Counted from the stretch's first letter, positions 1 to 8,180 are shown. The stretch is DNA of 64,000 nt from Paracoccus ravus (GCF_004522175.1 NZ_SDEB01000019.1:1-64000), one strand, 5' to 3'. Translations and numbers: made by a program. Notes: generated by a model from the sequence alone, not told the origin.

Positions 1-230
1 GCCGGCTGATGCAGATGCGCTTCGTCGCCTCGGAAACGACCTTCAGCTATTTCGAGGCACTGGAAGGCTATTTGCAGGAACATGGCCGGCCCGTCGCCTT
101 CTACTCGGACAAGCATTCTGTGTTCCGGGTGACCCGCGCCGAGGCGCGGACCGGCCATGGCATGACGCAGTTCGGCCGCGCCCTCGACGAGCTCAACATC
201 GAGATCCTCTGCGCCAATTCCTCCCAGGCC
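1..230 (+). pseudogene. ISNCY-type transposase, upstream fragment (gene enters from outside the window)
   Basis: The frame is open from base 3 and reads like the DDE integrase core of ISNCY transposases, with the family segment AFYSDKHSVFRV (D of the catalytic triad) near residue 32 of the visible part and a downstream ILCANSSQA. In intact relatives this last segment runs straight into KGRVERANRTLQ, and exactly that sequence restarts at 1829. The break after base 230 is therefore the insertion point of the IS110 element. A few non-native codons follow before a stop at 246-248. This is a disrupted gene, not a short functional protein. Confidence 0.85.
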
Positions 231-313
231 ACGGATGAGATTGAATAGACCCTTTCGGTGTGTACGTGCTATTTTCTGCACTGCAGGCGACCACGGGGCA
301 AAGGACGGGGTGT

Positions 314-327
314 GAGGTTCAAACCTC
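314..327. repeat. Perfect palindrome in the downstream end of the IS110 element
   Basis: GAGGTT-CA-AACCTC is a perfect 6-bp inverted repeat with a 2-base centre in the noncoding DNA just after the transposase stop codon. It could form a hairpin in the end of the transposase transcript or be a recognition feature of the element's end. Only the symmetry is seen. Confidence 0.5.
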
Positions 328-341
328 GTCGCGTGGCCAGA

Positions 342-1568
342 TCATTGACGTTCCTCATGTGTGGCGCCTGCGCCGCGATCCGGCCCTTGCTTTCGCCAGC
401 CTTGGGTCAGGTGCCGATAGTCACACTCAGCCTGATCCGCAACGGCCCGATCTGCTTGTCGGCGGTCCGGGAGGTTGTAGGCATAGGTGGCACCGCGTTG
501 GCCGCGTCGCGCGGGAAGACCGGCCGCCAGTTCCAATGACCGCATCTTTCGAGTCATCAGCGCCGGCCGCGCCCAGGTGTAGTCTTCGCCTTTTGTCAGC
601 ATGTGCCAAATCAGAGCGGTCAATTTCCGGGCCACTGCCACAACCGCAATGTGGGTGCCGCGGCGTGCGCGGATTCGATCGTAGAAAGCCCGCAAGGGAC
701 CCGGGACGCGAATGGCCTGCCACGCTGCTTCGACCAGGAGATGACGGGCGCCCGATGGCCCACGCTTGGTGATCCGGCCATGATACGCCGGCCCTTCGCC
801 GGATTGTCGGACGCTTGGGTTCAATCCGAAGTAGGCGACCAGCTTGTCGGGGTTGTCAAAACGTTCGATCCGGCCGATGGCTGCCATCACGCCGATTGCC
901 ACAACCATGTCGATGCCGGGCGCAGTCATGATCCGCTTGACATCCTTGTCGTCCAAAGCGGCTCGGGCAATGTCCTTCTCGACGCCTTTCTGAGCCTCGG
1001 TCAAGCGGTCATACTCGTCGATGTGGCGCGCAATTGCCTCGCGTTCGTCTTCGGGCAGATACTGCGCCTGGAGCCAGGCTCGACCCTTGATGCCAAAGAG
1101 ATCCACATGGGGGCAGCGCGGGACGAGATGGGCGTGCAGGACAGATTGCACGATCCCTTTCAGACGGACCCGCTGTTTGACGAGCTGGCTCCGGCGTGTG
1201 ACCTGGCGGCGCCGCGCCAGCGTGGCCTCGTCCGGCACCCATACCTCCGGCAGAAAGCCTGCGGCGTAGAGCTGTGCCAAGACGCGGGCATCAATCTTGT
1301 CAGTCTTGGTCTTCGCCTTGGCGATCAGGTATACCTGCAGCGGATTGGCGACGGCCACACGTGCGACATACGGCGTCAGGATTTCCACGAGCGCCGTGGC
1401 GTTCCCTGTCGCCTCGACAATCACGTGATCTGTTTTCTTCAGTGTCGCAGCGAAAGCTGCCAAGTGCTCGCGCGTCATCCCAATCCGCCCAAGACGCGTG
1501 AACTCCGCGCCTTCAAGCGCCACCGCCTCCGCAAAGACCCGGTGAATGTCCAAACCGATGATCCTCAT
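342..1568 (-). CDS. IS110-family transposase (DEDD recombinase)
   Basis: The protein has 408 residues with the two-part IS110 layout. The N-terminal RuvC-like DEDD domain shows the first Asp in MRIIGLDIH, the Glu in VIVEATGN and the Asp pair in KTDKIDARVLAQ. The C-terminal Transposase_20 region has the PGIDMVVAIGVMAAIG segment and the serine motif KRGPSGARHLLVEAAW, expected to hold the nucleophilic serine. The start at 1568 is preferred over an in-frame ATG at 1604 because a GGGGAGGAAAGC ribosome site lies directly before it. No frameshift is seen, so the element may be active. It interrupts an ISNCY transposase gene. Confidence 0.92.
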   Translation of the reverse strand: MRIIGLDIHRVFAEAVALEGAEFTRLGRIGMTREHLAAFAATLKKTDHVIVEATGNATALVEILTPYVARVAVANPLQVYLIAKAKTKTDKIDARVLAQLYAAGFLPEVWVPDEATLARRRQVTRRSQLVKQRVRLKGIVQSVLHAHLVPRCPHVDLFGIKGRAWLQAQYLPEDEREAIARHIDEYDRLTEAQKGVEKDIARAALDDKDVKRIMTAPGIDMVVAIGVMAAIGRIERFDNPDKLVAYFGLNPSVRQSGEGPAYHGRITKRGPSGARHLLVEAAWQAIRVPGPLRAFYDRIRARRGTHIAVVAVARKLTALIWHMLTKGEDYTWARPALMTRKMRSLELAAGLPARRGQRGATYAYNLPDRRQADRAVADQAECDYRHLTQGWRKQGPDRGAGATHEERQ

Positions 1569-1828
1569 GCTTTCCTCCCCTTCTTGGAACGAATGAGTCT
1601 TCATTCACGGGAGCGGCGGGCACGCGGCACCTACAGATCCGCGCTCGCAGCGCATCCGGGCGGACCGCAGGGGCGACCACTTAAAGGCTCGGGCTCGCGG
1701 CCCATGCTTGTTGATCGGTCTGCCCGCACTCACGTGCTCCCGGCGCCCCAGAACCCGGATGGTCTCACCATAACGCCAATCCTGAAGAATCGGCAGGGCC
1801 TCGAAGCGCCGCTCTCATCATGCCGGAT
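1569..1828 (-). ncRNA. Candidate bridge RNA region of the IS110 element
   Basis: The longer noncoding end of the element lies upstream of the transposase. In IS110-group elements this end encodes a structured bridge RNA with one loop pairing to the element's own donor junction and another to the target. The region is about 260 nt, fits by position and length, and is rich in GC inverted segments. No loop pairing was demonstrated, and in the IS1111 subgroup the RNA comes from the other end, so this is a positional inference only. Confidence 0.35.
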
Positions 1829-2461
1829 AAGGGACGCGTCGAGCGCGCCAACCGCACCCTGCAGGACCGCCTGGTCAAGGAGTTGCGCCTTGCGGGCATC
1901 AGCGACATGGTGACGGCGAACGCCTTTCTGCCCGGCTTCATCGCGGCGTTCAACACGCGCTTCGCCCGCATCCCGCATCGCCCCGACAACCTGCATCGCG
2001 CGTTGAATGTCGAGCCGGACCGGTTGCGCCGGATCCTGTGCCGACGCGACGAGCGCCAGGTCTCGCAGCATCTCGCCCTGAATTACGAGAAGCAGCGCAT
2101 CATCCTGGAACCGAACGAGCTGAGCCGGGCCGCCGCTGGCAAATATGTCGATCTCTACGAATACGCGGACGGCACCATCGAGGTCGCGGTCAACGGCATC
2201 GCCCTGCCCTATACAATGTTCGACAAGGAGCAGCGCGTCACCCACGCCGCCATCACCGAGAACAAGCGGCTCGGCGAGATCCTGGCGATCATCAAGGCGC
2301 AGCAGGAAACGGATCCGCCGAAGGAGCGCCGCGTCGGCACGCAACGCACCCGCTACGAGCTGACCGGCAGGCCGCTCGGCCGCAAGAAGACCATCCTCGA
2401 CAAGCGCGCCGAACGGCTGGCCGCCGAGGCCGCCGCAGCTGGCCAATCGCCCGCGGAATGA
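1829..2461 (+). pseudogene. ISNCY-type transposase, downstream fragment
   Basis: The frame restarts as KGRVERANRTLQDRLVKELR, the segment that follows the second catalytic Asp region in ISNCY transposases. It includes the third acidic residue of the DDE core and runs through the C-terminal beta-rich and basic tail to a TGA at 2459-2461. The ATG at 1820 belongs to the inserted element's end, and no ribosome site suggests that this fragment is translated. Together with bases 1-230 it makes the C-terminal half of a once complete transposase. Confidence 0.85.
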
Positions 2462-2618
2462 CGGCCAAGAGACCAGAGCCAGGCCTCGCCCGACGCTGCA
2501 TCACACGCGCGTATTACCTCATTTCTGAGCGTCGCCGACCGTCCCCGGGGCAGCCGGTCCGGGCTGCGATGGCGGAGGTCTCCGCCCTGCCCGGCTGCCC
2601 GCCAATGCCGCGCACGGT

Positions 2619-2658
2619 GACATTTCTGAATGGCCAGAACTGGGACAGTTCTGAATGG
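2619..2658. repeat. Two direct repeats marking the probable right end of the ISNCY element
   Basis: GACATTTCTGAATGG (2619-2633) and GACAGTTCTGAATGG (2644-2658) are 25 bp apart and differ at one base. Repeated sites of this kind at the ends of ISNCY elements are probable transposase binding sites. No coding continues across them. Confidence 0.6.
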
Positions 2659-2683
2659 TTGCTACATTGGTTATAGCCGGGCA

Positions 2684-2700
2684 CATTCCATTCTGGAATG
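2684..2700. repeat. Perfect palindrome upstream of the IS30 remnant
   Basis: CATTCCA-TTC-TGGAATG has 7-bp arms and a 3-base centre. It lies between the ISNCY end and the start of the IS30-type transposase, 41 bp before that ATG. It may be part of the IS30 end or a promoter-proximal operator. Role unknown. Confidence 0.45.
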
Positions 2701-2740
2701 CATCACAGGATAGATTCCTGATGAACTTCCGGAGGATGTC

Positions 2741-3246
2741 ATGAGGCGCCCGTCCACAAATCTGACGCCGGACGAGCGTCGTGTCATTGCCAACCTCCTT
2801 CAGGCCAAGGTGCCGAAGACGAGAGTTGCGTCGACGCTCGGCCGCAATCGCTCGACGATCACCCGCGAGGTCAAGCGCAACTGGTGGCTCGACAAGGACG
2901 TGCCGCAGGCCGATGGCTACTGGCGCATGAGCGCGCAATCCCAAGCCGCGCGCAGGCGGTCACGCAGGCGCAAGTTCGAGCGCCTGCCGGAATTGCGCGC
3001 CGAGCGGCGCCGGGAGTGGAAGGCCCGCTAAGCCCGCCAGCCCAGAAACCGCGATTTTCCCGCAGAAACAATCATTCACAACCGCCCCGGGGAGATCAAC
3101 GACCGCAGTCAGTTCGGCAATTGTGAGGGTGATTTGATGATCTTCGAGCGCGCTCAGGGCGACGCGAATGTGGCCACGCTGGTCGAGCGGAAGACCCGTT
3201 ACATGTTTTTAACGCGCAACAATGGCCGAAATCTCGCGCCATCATG
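2741..3246 (+). pseudogene. IS30-family transposase remnant
   Basis: The ATG at 2741 follows a good ribosome site (GGAGGATGTC). The first 85 or so residues are the IS30 N-terminal helix-turn-helix: LTPDERRVIANLLQAKVPKT, then STLGRNRSTITREVKRN. The frame stops at 3031. Further IS30-type coding follows about 40 bases later, in the EINDRSQFGN and CEGDLMIFERAQ region containing the first catalytic Asp, then ATLVERKTRYM, before breaking near 3216-3246. The middle and the C-terminal catalytic residues are deleted, so this is a dead copy. Confidence 0.8.
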
Positions 3247-3825
3247 AGTATTCCTGCCCTGAGCATACGAAACCCTGTATGTGAGAGCGAAGAAAACCGC
3301 CTCTCCTTCATGGAAAATCAATTATCAACTGCTTGTACCAGACTGCATCTCGGCCGGTTTACCCGCCGTCCGCTCCGCTCGGCTGGCGTCAATCAGGCCT
3401 TCGCGCCAGCCGATGACACGGGCGGCGGGTACGCGGGCTCCGGCGCGGCCAGCGGTTCGATCTGCCGGGATCATGCGTCTGACCGGGGCCATGACCATCG
3501 CTTCGCGGCCCGCTTTGTCGATCAGGGACCAGAGGAAGGCGGCGCGCGGCCATGGATCAGCTGATGAGCGGCAAGGTTGCCGTCTTCAGAGTTGAACCAC
3601 ATCTCGGGCCGATCAAATATTCTTGCACTTCCACGCCAGACAGCCGAAAAGATTGCGATGGCAGGCAGGATGGCAATGCTGCAGCCCCACGCACAGGGCC
3701 CGTCAAGGCGGAGTGGCACCTACTCGGAGAACGACGGTGCGTCGCTTCTATACCAGGTTTATGCTCTGGCTTCAAACGCCTGTCGGCTCATGTTAGACAG
3801 CACCGGATCCAACAGGAGGAACAAG
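3247..3825. other. Gene-poor, decayed stretch between the IS remnants and the TAXI gene
   Basis: No intact gene is supported across these 579 bases. Forward open frames lack ribosome sites and recognisable domains. The minus strand holds a possible decayed reading frame (separate entry). The last 30 bases carry the ribosome site of the TAXI binding protein, and the promoter of that operon must lie in the preceding 200 bases, with AT-rich TATACC/TATGCT segments near 3760-3775. Confidence 0.5.
3325..3602 (-). pseudogene. Possible decayed coding remnant, unrecognised
   Basis: Read on the minus strand, a frame beginning around 3602 gives WFNSEDGNLAAHQLIHGRA. After a one-base shift near 3540 it continues as AAFLWSLIDKAGREAMVMAP and then an Arg/Ala-rich stretch to a TGA at 3325-3327. 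The junction reads smoothly across the shift, which suggests one ancestral protein with a frameshift. I do not recognise the family. It could be chance in GC-rich DNA. Confidence 0.22.
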
Positions 3826-4827
3826 ATGAACAAGAGCCTTATTCTGGGCGTCGCCGCCGCAATCGGCATTTTCACCCAAGGTGCAATCGCGCAGGAAATG
3901 TCGTTTTTCCGCATCGGCACCGGCGGCACCGCCGGGACCTACTATCCGATCGGCGGGTTGATCGCGAATGCGATCTCGAACCCGCCCGGTTCGCGCGCCT
4001 GCGAAGATGGCGGTTCCTGTGGCGTGCCGGGTCTTGTTGCGACGGCCGTGGCCTCGAACGGTTCGGTGGGCAACATCAACGCAATCAATGGTGGCCAGCT
4101 TGAGGCGGGCTTTACTCAGTCCGACGTGGCCTATTGGGCCCAGACCGGCACCGGCCTGTGGGAGGGACAACCCGCCGTCGAGAAGCTGCGCCTGATCGCA
4201 AATCTCTATCCCGAGAGCATCCATCTGGTGGCGCGCGCGGATTCGGGTATTGAAACCGTTGCCGATCTCAAGGGCAAGAAGGTGTCGCTGGACGAGCCCG
4301 GCTCGGGCACCCTGGTCGATGCCCGCATCATCCTCGAGGCCTATGGGCTGAGCGAAGGCGATGTTCAGGCCGAGTTCCTCAAGCCCGATCAGGCGGCCGA
4401 CCGGATGCGCGATGGCGCGATGGACGCGTTCTTCTTCGTCGGCGGCTATCCGGCGGGCGCGATCGCCGAACTTTCCAGCCAGCATGACATCAAGCTGATC
4501 CCGATCGACGGCGAGGCTGCCGCGCAACTGCGCGAGAAATACACTTTCTTTGCCGAGGACAGCTTCCCGGCAGGGACCTATAGCGGTCAGGATGCCGATG
4601 TTGCGACGATCTCGGTCGGGGCGCAGATGGTGACCAGCGCGGATCAGTCCGAAGAACTGGTCTATAACATCACCAAAGCGCTCTATAATGACAGCACCCA
4701 GAAGCTGTTCGGCGCCGGCCATGCCAAGGGCAAGCTGATCACGCTCGACAATGCCACCAAGGGCGCGGGCATCCCGATGCATCCGGGGGCCGAGAAGTTC
4801 TACAAGGAAATGGGCAAGCTTCAATAA
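3826..4827 (+). CDS. TAXI-family TRAP transporter substrate-binding protein
   Basis: This 333-residue periplasmic protein starts with a Sec signal peptide cleaved after GAIAQ or close by. The mature part opens with FFRIGTGGTAGTYYPIGG, the hallmark of TAXI (TRAP-associated extracytoplasmic immunogenic) receptors, and continues with SNGSVGNINAINGGQLEAGF and the VADLKGKKVSL motif. It captures an organic acid or amino acid in the periplasm for the fused permease encoded next. The ATG at 3826 is chosen over upstream in-frame codons because AACAGGAGGAACAAG precedes it and the signal peptide begins there. A transcription terminator follows the gene, so the receptor can be made in excess of the permease. 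The substrate cannot be deduced. Confidence 0.93.
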   Translation: MNKSLILGVAAAIGIFTQGAIAQEMSFFRIGTGGTAGTYYPIGGLIANAISNPPGSRACEDGGSCGVPGLVATAVASNGSVGNINAINGGQLEAGFTQSDVAYWAQTGTGLWEGQPAVEKLRLIANLYPESIHLVARADSGIETVADLKGKKVSLDEPGSGTLVDARIILEAYGLSEGDVQAEFLKPDQAADRMRDGAMDAFFFVGGYPAGAIAELSSQHDIKLIPIDGEAAAQLREKYTFFAEDSFPAGTYSGQDADVATISVGAQMVTSADQSEELVYNITKALYNDSTQKLFGAGHAKGKLITLDNATKGAGIPMHPGAEKFYKEMGKLQ

Positions 4828-4849
4828 GGGCCGCCCCCTCGGAATCCAG

Positions 4850-4874
4850 ACACGGCCCTTCGGGGCCGTGTTTT
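4850..4874 (+). terminator. Hairpin with TTCG loop between TAXI receptor and permease
   Basis: ACACGGCCC (4850-4858), a TTCG loop, GGGCCGTGT (4863-4871) and a T run form a textbook intrinsic terminator. It lies inside the operon, after the receptor gene and 45 bases before the permease start. Partial read-through would give excess receptor over permease. Confidence 0.85.
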
Positions 4875-4919
4875 ATTGTATAAGCAAGTATAACCGTTGA
4901 AATGAAGGGAGAGCGACGC

Positions 4920-6974
4920 ATGTCCGAGTCCACGCGCCCACTTTCCGATGCCGAACTGCGCGCAATCGAAGAGGAATTCGACCCCGAGGCGCGTTTTCGC
5001 GACGTGACCCGCCCGGTGGCCATCCTGACCGCGATCGTGCTGTTCCTGCTGTCGGTCTATCACTATTACACGGCCGGTTTCGGCATTCCCCGCGCCACGA
5101 CCCATCGCGGCATCCATATGGGTGTGACGATTTTCCTGGTCTTCCTGAGCTTCTCGGCCCTTGCTTCGGGCCGGCACAAGAGCGCGGGGCCGACCTTTCT
5201 GGGCTTGCCGCTTCTGGACTGGGCCTTTGGCATCGCGGGCGCAGTCAGCGCGTTCTACGTGCCCTGGATCTATGAGCAACTGGCTTTCCGCGTCGGCAAT
5301 CCGAACATGCTCGATGTCACGATGGGCACCATCCTGATCGTGACCCTGCTCGAGGCGGTACGTCGCTCGATGGGCTGGCCGCTGCCGGTGATCGCGATGC
5401 TCTTCATGGCCTATGCCTATTTCGGCAAAAGCATGCCGGGCATCTTTGTCCATCCCGGTGCCGACTGGAAAGCCATCGTCAACCATCTCTACCTGACCTC
5501 GCAGGGCATCTACGGCACTGCGCTGGGGGTGATCGCGACCTATGTGTTCCATTTCGTCCTGTTCGGGGTGATGGCACAGAAGATCGGGCTGGGGCAGCTT
5601 TTCATCGACCTCGCCACGGCGCTGACCGGGCGGTTCTCGGGCGGGCCGGCCAAGGTCTCGGTGGTGTCTTCGGCGCTGATGGGCTCGATCTCGGGCTCGT
5701 CCATCGCCAATACCGTGACGACCGGGGCGCTGACGATCCCGACCATGATCAAGGTCGGCTACAAGCGGCATTTCGCGGCAGCGGTCGAGGCTGCGGCCTC
5801 GACGGGCGGGCAGATCACGCCGCCGGTCATGGGGGCGGTCGCCTTCCTGATGGTAGAATATCTGGGCATTCCGCTGCGCACCATCCTGATCGCCGCCATC
5901 GTGCCGGCCTTCATGCATTTCTTCGGCGTTCTGGTTCAGGTCCATCTCGAGGCCAAGCGCCTTGGCATTCGCGGCCTGACCAAGGAAGAACTGCCCAATG
6001 CCATCGCCGTGCTGCGCGCGGGCTGGCTCTCGACCTTCCCGCTGATCCTGCTGGTCTTCATGCTGATGTCGGGACGCACCCCCTTCTGGTCGGCTTTCTG
6101 CGCCATCTCGGCCTGTATCGTCGTCTATCTCATCCAGCAGGTCATGGCGTCTGGACTGGTCGATGGCATCAAGGGGACCGCACGCGGCATCTTTGACGGA
6201 TTCGTCCTCGGCGCGAAACAGTCGCTTTCGGTCACGGCCGCCGCGGCACTGGTCGGCGTCGTCATCGGCATCGTCACGCTGACCGGGATCGGCTTCAAGA
6301 TCGCCTTCATGGTGACCTCGATCGCGCAGGGCTGGGGGGTCTCGACCTATGAGGCGCTGAGCTTCCTACCCTTCGAGATCATGGGCGTGCAGACGCTGAC
6401 CCTGCTCTTCACGCTGATGATGACGGCGGTGGTCTGCATCCTGATGGGTTGCGGCATCCCGACCACGGCGAATTACATCATCATGGTCGCGGTGGCGGCA
6501 CCCGTGCTGGGGATGATGAATGTGCAGCCGCTGGTCGCGCATTTCTTCGTCTTCTATTACGGGGTGATCGCGGATGTGACGCCACCCGTGGCGATGGCGG
6601 CCTATGCCGCCTCTGGGATCGCCGGGGCCAATGCCTTCAAGGCCGGGAACACCGCCTTCCGGCTGTCGATGGGCAAGGCGCTGGTGCCCTTTGTCTTCGT
6701 CTTCTCGCCCTCGCTGCTACTGGTGACCGAAGGCTTCACCTGGGGTTCCTTCGCGCTGGCTTTCACCGGCGCGGTTCTGGGCATCCTGTCGCTCTCGGCC
6801 GCGCTGACCAACTGGCTCATCGCGCCGCTCTGGCTGGTCGAGCGCGTCCTGCTGGTGATCGCGGCCTTCCTGCTGATCGCGCCAGAGCCGGTCTCGAGCG
6901 CCATTGGCGGTGTGATCCTGGCGGCCGTCGCGATGCGGCAAGCCCTTTGGGCGCGGAAAACCGCCCTCGCCTAA
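4920..6974 (+). CDS. TRAP transporter fused permease (4TM + 12TM subunits)
   Basis: The 684-residue inner-membrane protein joins the small (DctQ-like) and large (DctM-like) TRAP subunits, as is usual for TAXI systems. Residues 1-170 or so hold the N-terminal helices, including the HYYTAGFGIPR segment. The DctM part carries GRFSGGPAKVSVVSSALMGS, SGSSIANTVTTGALTIPTMI, STGGQITPPVMGAVAF and, later, GCGIPTTANYIIM and DVTPPVAMAAYAASGIA. These are family loops around the two discontinuous helical hairpins of the elevator domain. The start at 4920 is favoured over 4902 because GAAGGGAGAG lies 8 bases upstream. It works with the TAXI receptor in sodium-driven uptake. Confidence 0.93.
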   Translation: MSESTRPLSDAELRAIEEEFDPEARFRDVTRPVAILTAIVLFLLSVYHYYTAGFGIPRATTHRGIHMGVTIFLVFLSFSALASGRHKSAGPTFLGLPLLDWAFGIAGAVSAFYVPWIYEQLAFRVGNPNMLDVTMGTILIVTLLEAVRRSMGWPLPVIAMLFMAYAYFGKSMPGIFVHPGADWKAIVNHLYLTSQGIYGTALGVIATYVFHFVLFGVMAQKIGLGQLFIDLATALTGRFSGGPAKVSVVSSALMGSISGSSIANTVTTGALTIPTMIKVGYKRHFAAAVEAAASTGGQITPPVMGAVAFLMVEYLGIPLRTILIAAIVPAFMHFFGVLVQVHLEAKRLGIRGLTKEELPNAIAVLRAGWLSTFPLILLVFMLMSGRTPFWSAFCAISACIVVYLIQQVMASGLVDGIKGTARGIFDGFVLGAKQSLSVTAAAALVGVVIGIVTLTGIGFKIAFMVTSIAQGWGVSTYEALSFLPFEIMGVQTLTLLFTLMMTAVVCILMGCGIPTTANYIIMVAVAAPVLGMMNVQPLVAHFFVFYYGVIADVTPPVAMAAYAASGIAGANAFKAGNTAFRLSMGKALVPFVFVFSPSLLLVTEGFTWGSFALAFTGAVLGILSLSAALTNWLIAPLWLVERVLLVIAAFLLIAPEPVSSAIGGVILAAVAMRQALWARKTALA

Positions 6975-6980
6975 GGTATC

Positions 6981-7012
6981 GGCCCGCGCGATTCCCTCGC
7001 GCGGGCCTTTTT
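6981..7012 (+). terminator. Rho-independent terminator after the TAXI-TRAP operon
   Basis: GGCCCGCGCGA (6981-6991), loop TTCCC, TCGCGCGGGCC (6997-7007) and five T residues make a perfect 11-bp stem. It lies 7 bases after the permease stop and separates this operon from the tctCBA operon. Confidence 0.92.
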
Positions 7013-7026
7013 GGGCGTAACACGAC

Positions 7027-7062
7027 GTTAACGCTGGCAACCAAACGGTAATTGCAGTTAAC
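7027..7062. promoter_or_regulatory. Paired GTTAAC hexamers upstream of tctC
   Basis: Two GTTAAC palindromes at 7027-7032 and 7057-7062 are exactly 30 bp apart, about three helical turns, in the only AT-richer stretch between the terminator and the tctC ribosome site. This spacing suits a dimeric regulator bound on one face of the DNA near the promoter. No regulator gene is adjacent. Confidence 0.35.
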
Positions 7063-7133
7063 ACCCTGATCGCACATGGTGAGTTTCAAGCGGAACCCCG
7101 AGGAGTGGTCCCGCAGAGTTCAGGGAGGAACAC

Positions 7134-8126
7134 ATGTTCAAATCCGTCTTTGGCGCGGCGATCGCGCTTGGCCTGGCTGCGACCCCGGCCCTTGCCGAAT
7201 TCCCCGAAAAGGACATTCAGGGCATCATCCAATGGGGTGCCGGCGGCTCGACCGATACCGTCGCGCGCTCGGTCACGCCCCATGCCGAAGAGGCCTTGGG
7301 CGGCAAGGTCATCCTGCAAAACGTCACCGGCGGCGTCGGTGCCATCGGCCTGAACCAGGTCGAGCGCGCGGATGCTGACGGCTACACGGTGCTCTTCGGG
7401 GCCGAGAACCCGCTGCTCTACAAGGTCATGCAGCTGGGGCAGAAGGATTACTCGGACTTCGTTCCGGTGAACATCCTTGCCCGCGGCGTTCCGATCCTTG
7501 TCGCGCGCCCAGATGCGCCTTTCGACACCTTCCCTGAGATGATCGAATACATCAAGGCGAACCCCAAGACCGTCAAGTTCGGCTCGACCGGCCCGGGCGG
7601 CCTGCCCTCGGTCGTCTCGGCGATGATCCAGCAAAAGACCCCGATCGAGGTCACCTTCGTCCCCTATGACGGCGACGGCCCGGCGCTGACCGCATTGCAA
7701 GGCGGCGCGGTCGATGTGATGCCCGCCGTTCTGGGCGCGGCGATTGAATCCATCAAGGGCGGCAAGATGAAGCCCATCGCCATCTTCGACACCGAAGCGG
7801 CGCCGCAGCTGCCCGAGGTCAAGACCATCGTCGAGACCAACCCGGAATTCGCCGATTTCCTGCCCTGGGGGCCGTTCTTCGGCGTCTTCGTCAAGAAGGG
7901 CACGCCGGATGATGTCGTGGCCAAGCTGTCCGAAGCCTACAAGACCGGCGCGGCCAATGAGGACTTCACCAAGCTGATCGACGGTCGCGGCTATAAGATG
8001 CTGTCGCTTTCGGGCGATGATGCGCAGAAATTCCTGACCGACTGGCAGTCCAAGACGTCCTGGTTGGTCTGGGACGCAGGCATCGCCAAGAAATCTCCGG
8101 AAGAATTCGGCATCCCGAAGCCCTGA
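7134..8126 (+). CDS. tctC: TctC-type tripartite tricarboxylate transporter receptor
   Basis: The 330-residue periplasmic receptor has a signal peptide with the cleavage site after PALA (about residue 21) and begins EFPEKDIQGIIQWGAGGSTD, the Bug/TctC ligand-loop signature. Later family features are NVTGGVGAIGLNQV and FGSTGPGGLPSVVS, which form the carboxylate-binding pocket. GGGAGGAACAC precedes the ATG. It heads an operon with tctB and tctA and binds a di- or tricarboxylate or related acid. The downstream 3-dehydroshikimate dehydratase suggests a hydroaromatic acid (inference). Confidence 0.93.
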   Translation: MFKSVFGAAIALGLAATPALAEFPEKDIQGIIQWGAGGSTDTVARSVTPHAEEALGGKVILQNVTGGVGAIGLNQVERADADGYTVLFGAENPLLYKVMQLGQKDYSDFVPVNILARGVPILVARPDAPFDTFPEMIEYIKANPKTVKFGSTGPGGLPSVVSAMIQQKTPIEVTFVPYDGDGPALTALQGGAVDVMPAVLGAAIESIKGGKMKPIAIFDTEAAPQLPEVKTIVETNPEFADFLPWGPFFGVFVKKGTPDDVVAKLSEAYKTGAANEDFTKLIDGRGYKMLSLSGDDAQKFLTDWQSKTSWLVWDAGIAKKSPEEFGIPKP

Positions 8127-8150
8127 TCCCATCGTGTAACCTGTAAGCGC

Positions 8151-8180
8151 CGCCCCGGATCCCGAGCGATGCGGGGCGGT
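8151..8180 (+). terminator. Intercistronic hairpin between tctC and tctB
   Basis: CCGCCCCG (8151-8158) pairs with CGGGGCGG (8173-8180) across a 14-base loop. No T run follows, so it may protect the 3' end of a processed tctC message or cause partial attenuation rather than terminate fully. Confidence 0.5.

Larger units (their letters stand above)
231..1828 (-). mobile_element. IS110-family insertion sequence, complete, about 1.6 kb
   Basis: The limits are set by where the host ISNCY reading frame breaks (after 230) and resumes (1829), giving about 1598 bp. The element carries one DEDD-type transposase gene on the minus strand. About 260 bp precede the gene and about 110 bp follow it. A 7-bp subterminal inverted repeat GATGAGA/TCTCATC lies at 234-240 and 1813-1819. 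The pentamer CGGAT occurs just inside both junctions (232-236 and 1824-1828), so the exact ends could shift by a few bases. No long target duplication is visible, as expected for this family. Confidence 0.82.
1..2665 (+). mobile_element. Partial ISNCY-type insertion sequence, interrupted by an IS110-family element
   Basis: The two halves of one DDE transposase gene (1-230 and 1829-2461) flank a foreign 1.6-kb element. After the second half the DNA runs into two near-identical 15-base direct repeats (2619-2633 and 2644-2658), which resemble the repeated terminal sites of ISNCY elements and probably mark the right end. The left end lies before the window. The element cannot make an intact transposase. 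The right boundary is inferred from the repeats. Confidence 0.7.

Noticed and set aside
3577..3825. N-terminal extension of the TAXI receptor to 416 residues
   Set aside because: The signal peptide and the AGGAGGA ribosome site place the start at 3826; the extension resembles decayed noncoding DNA.
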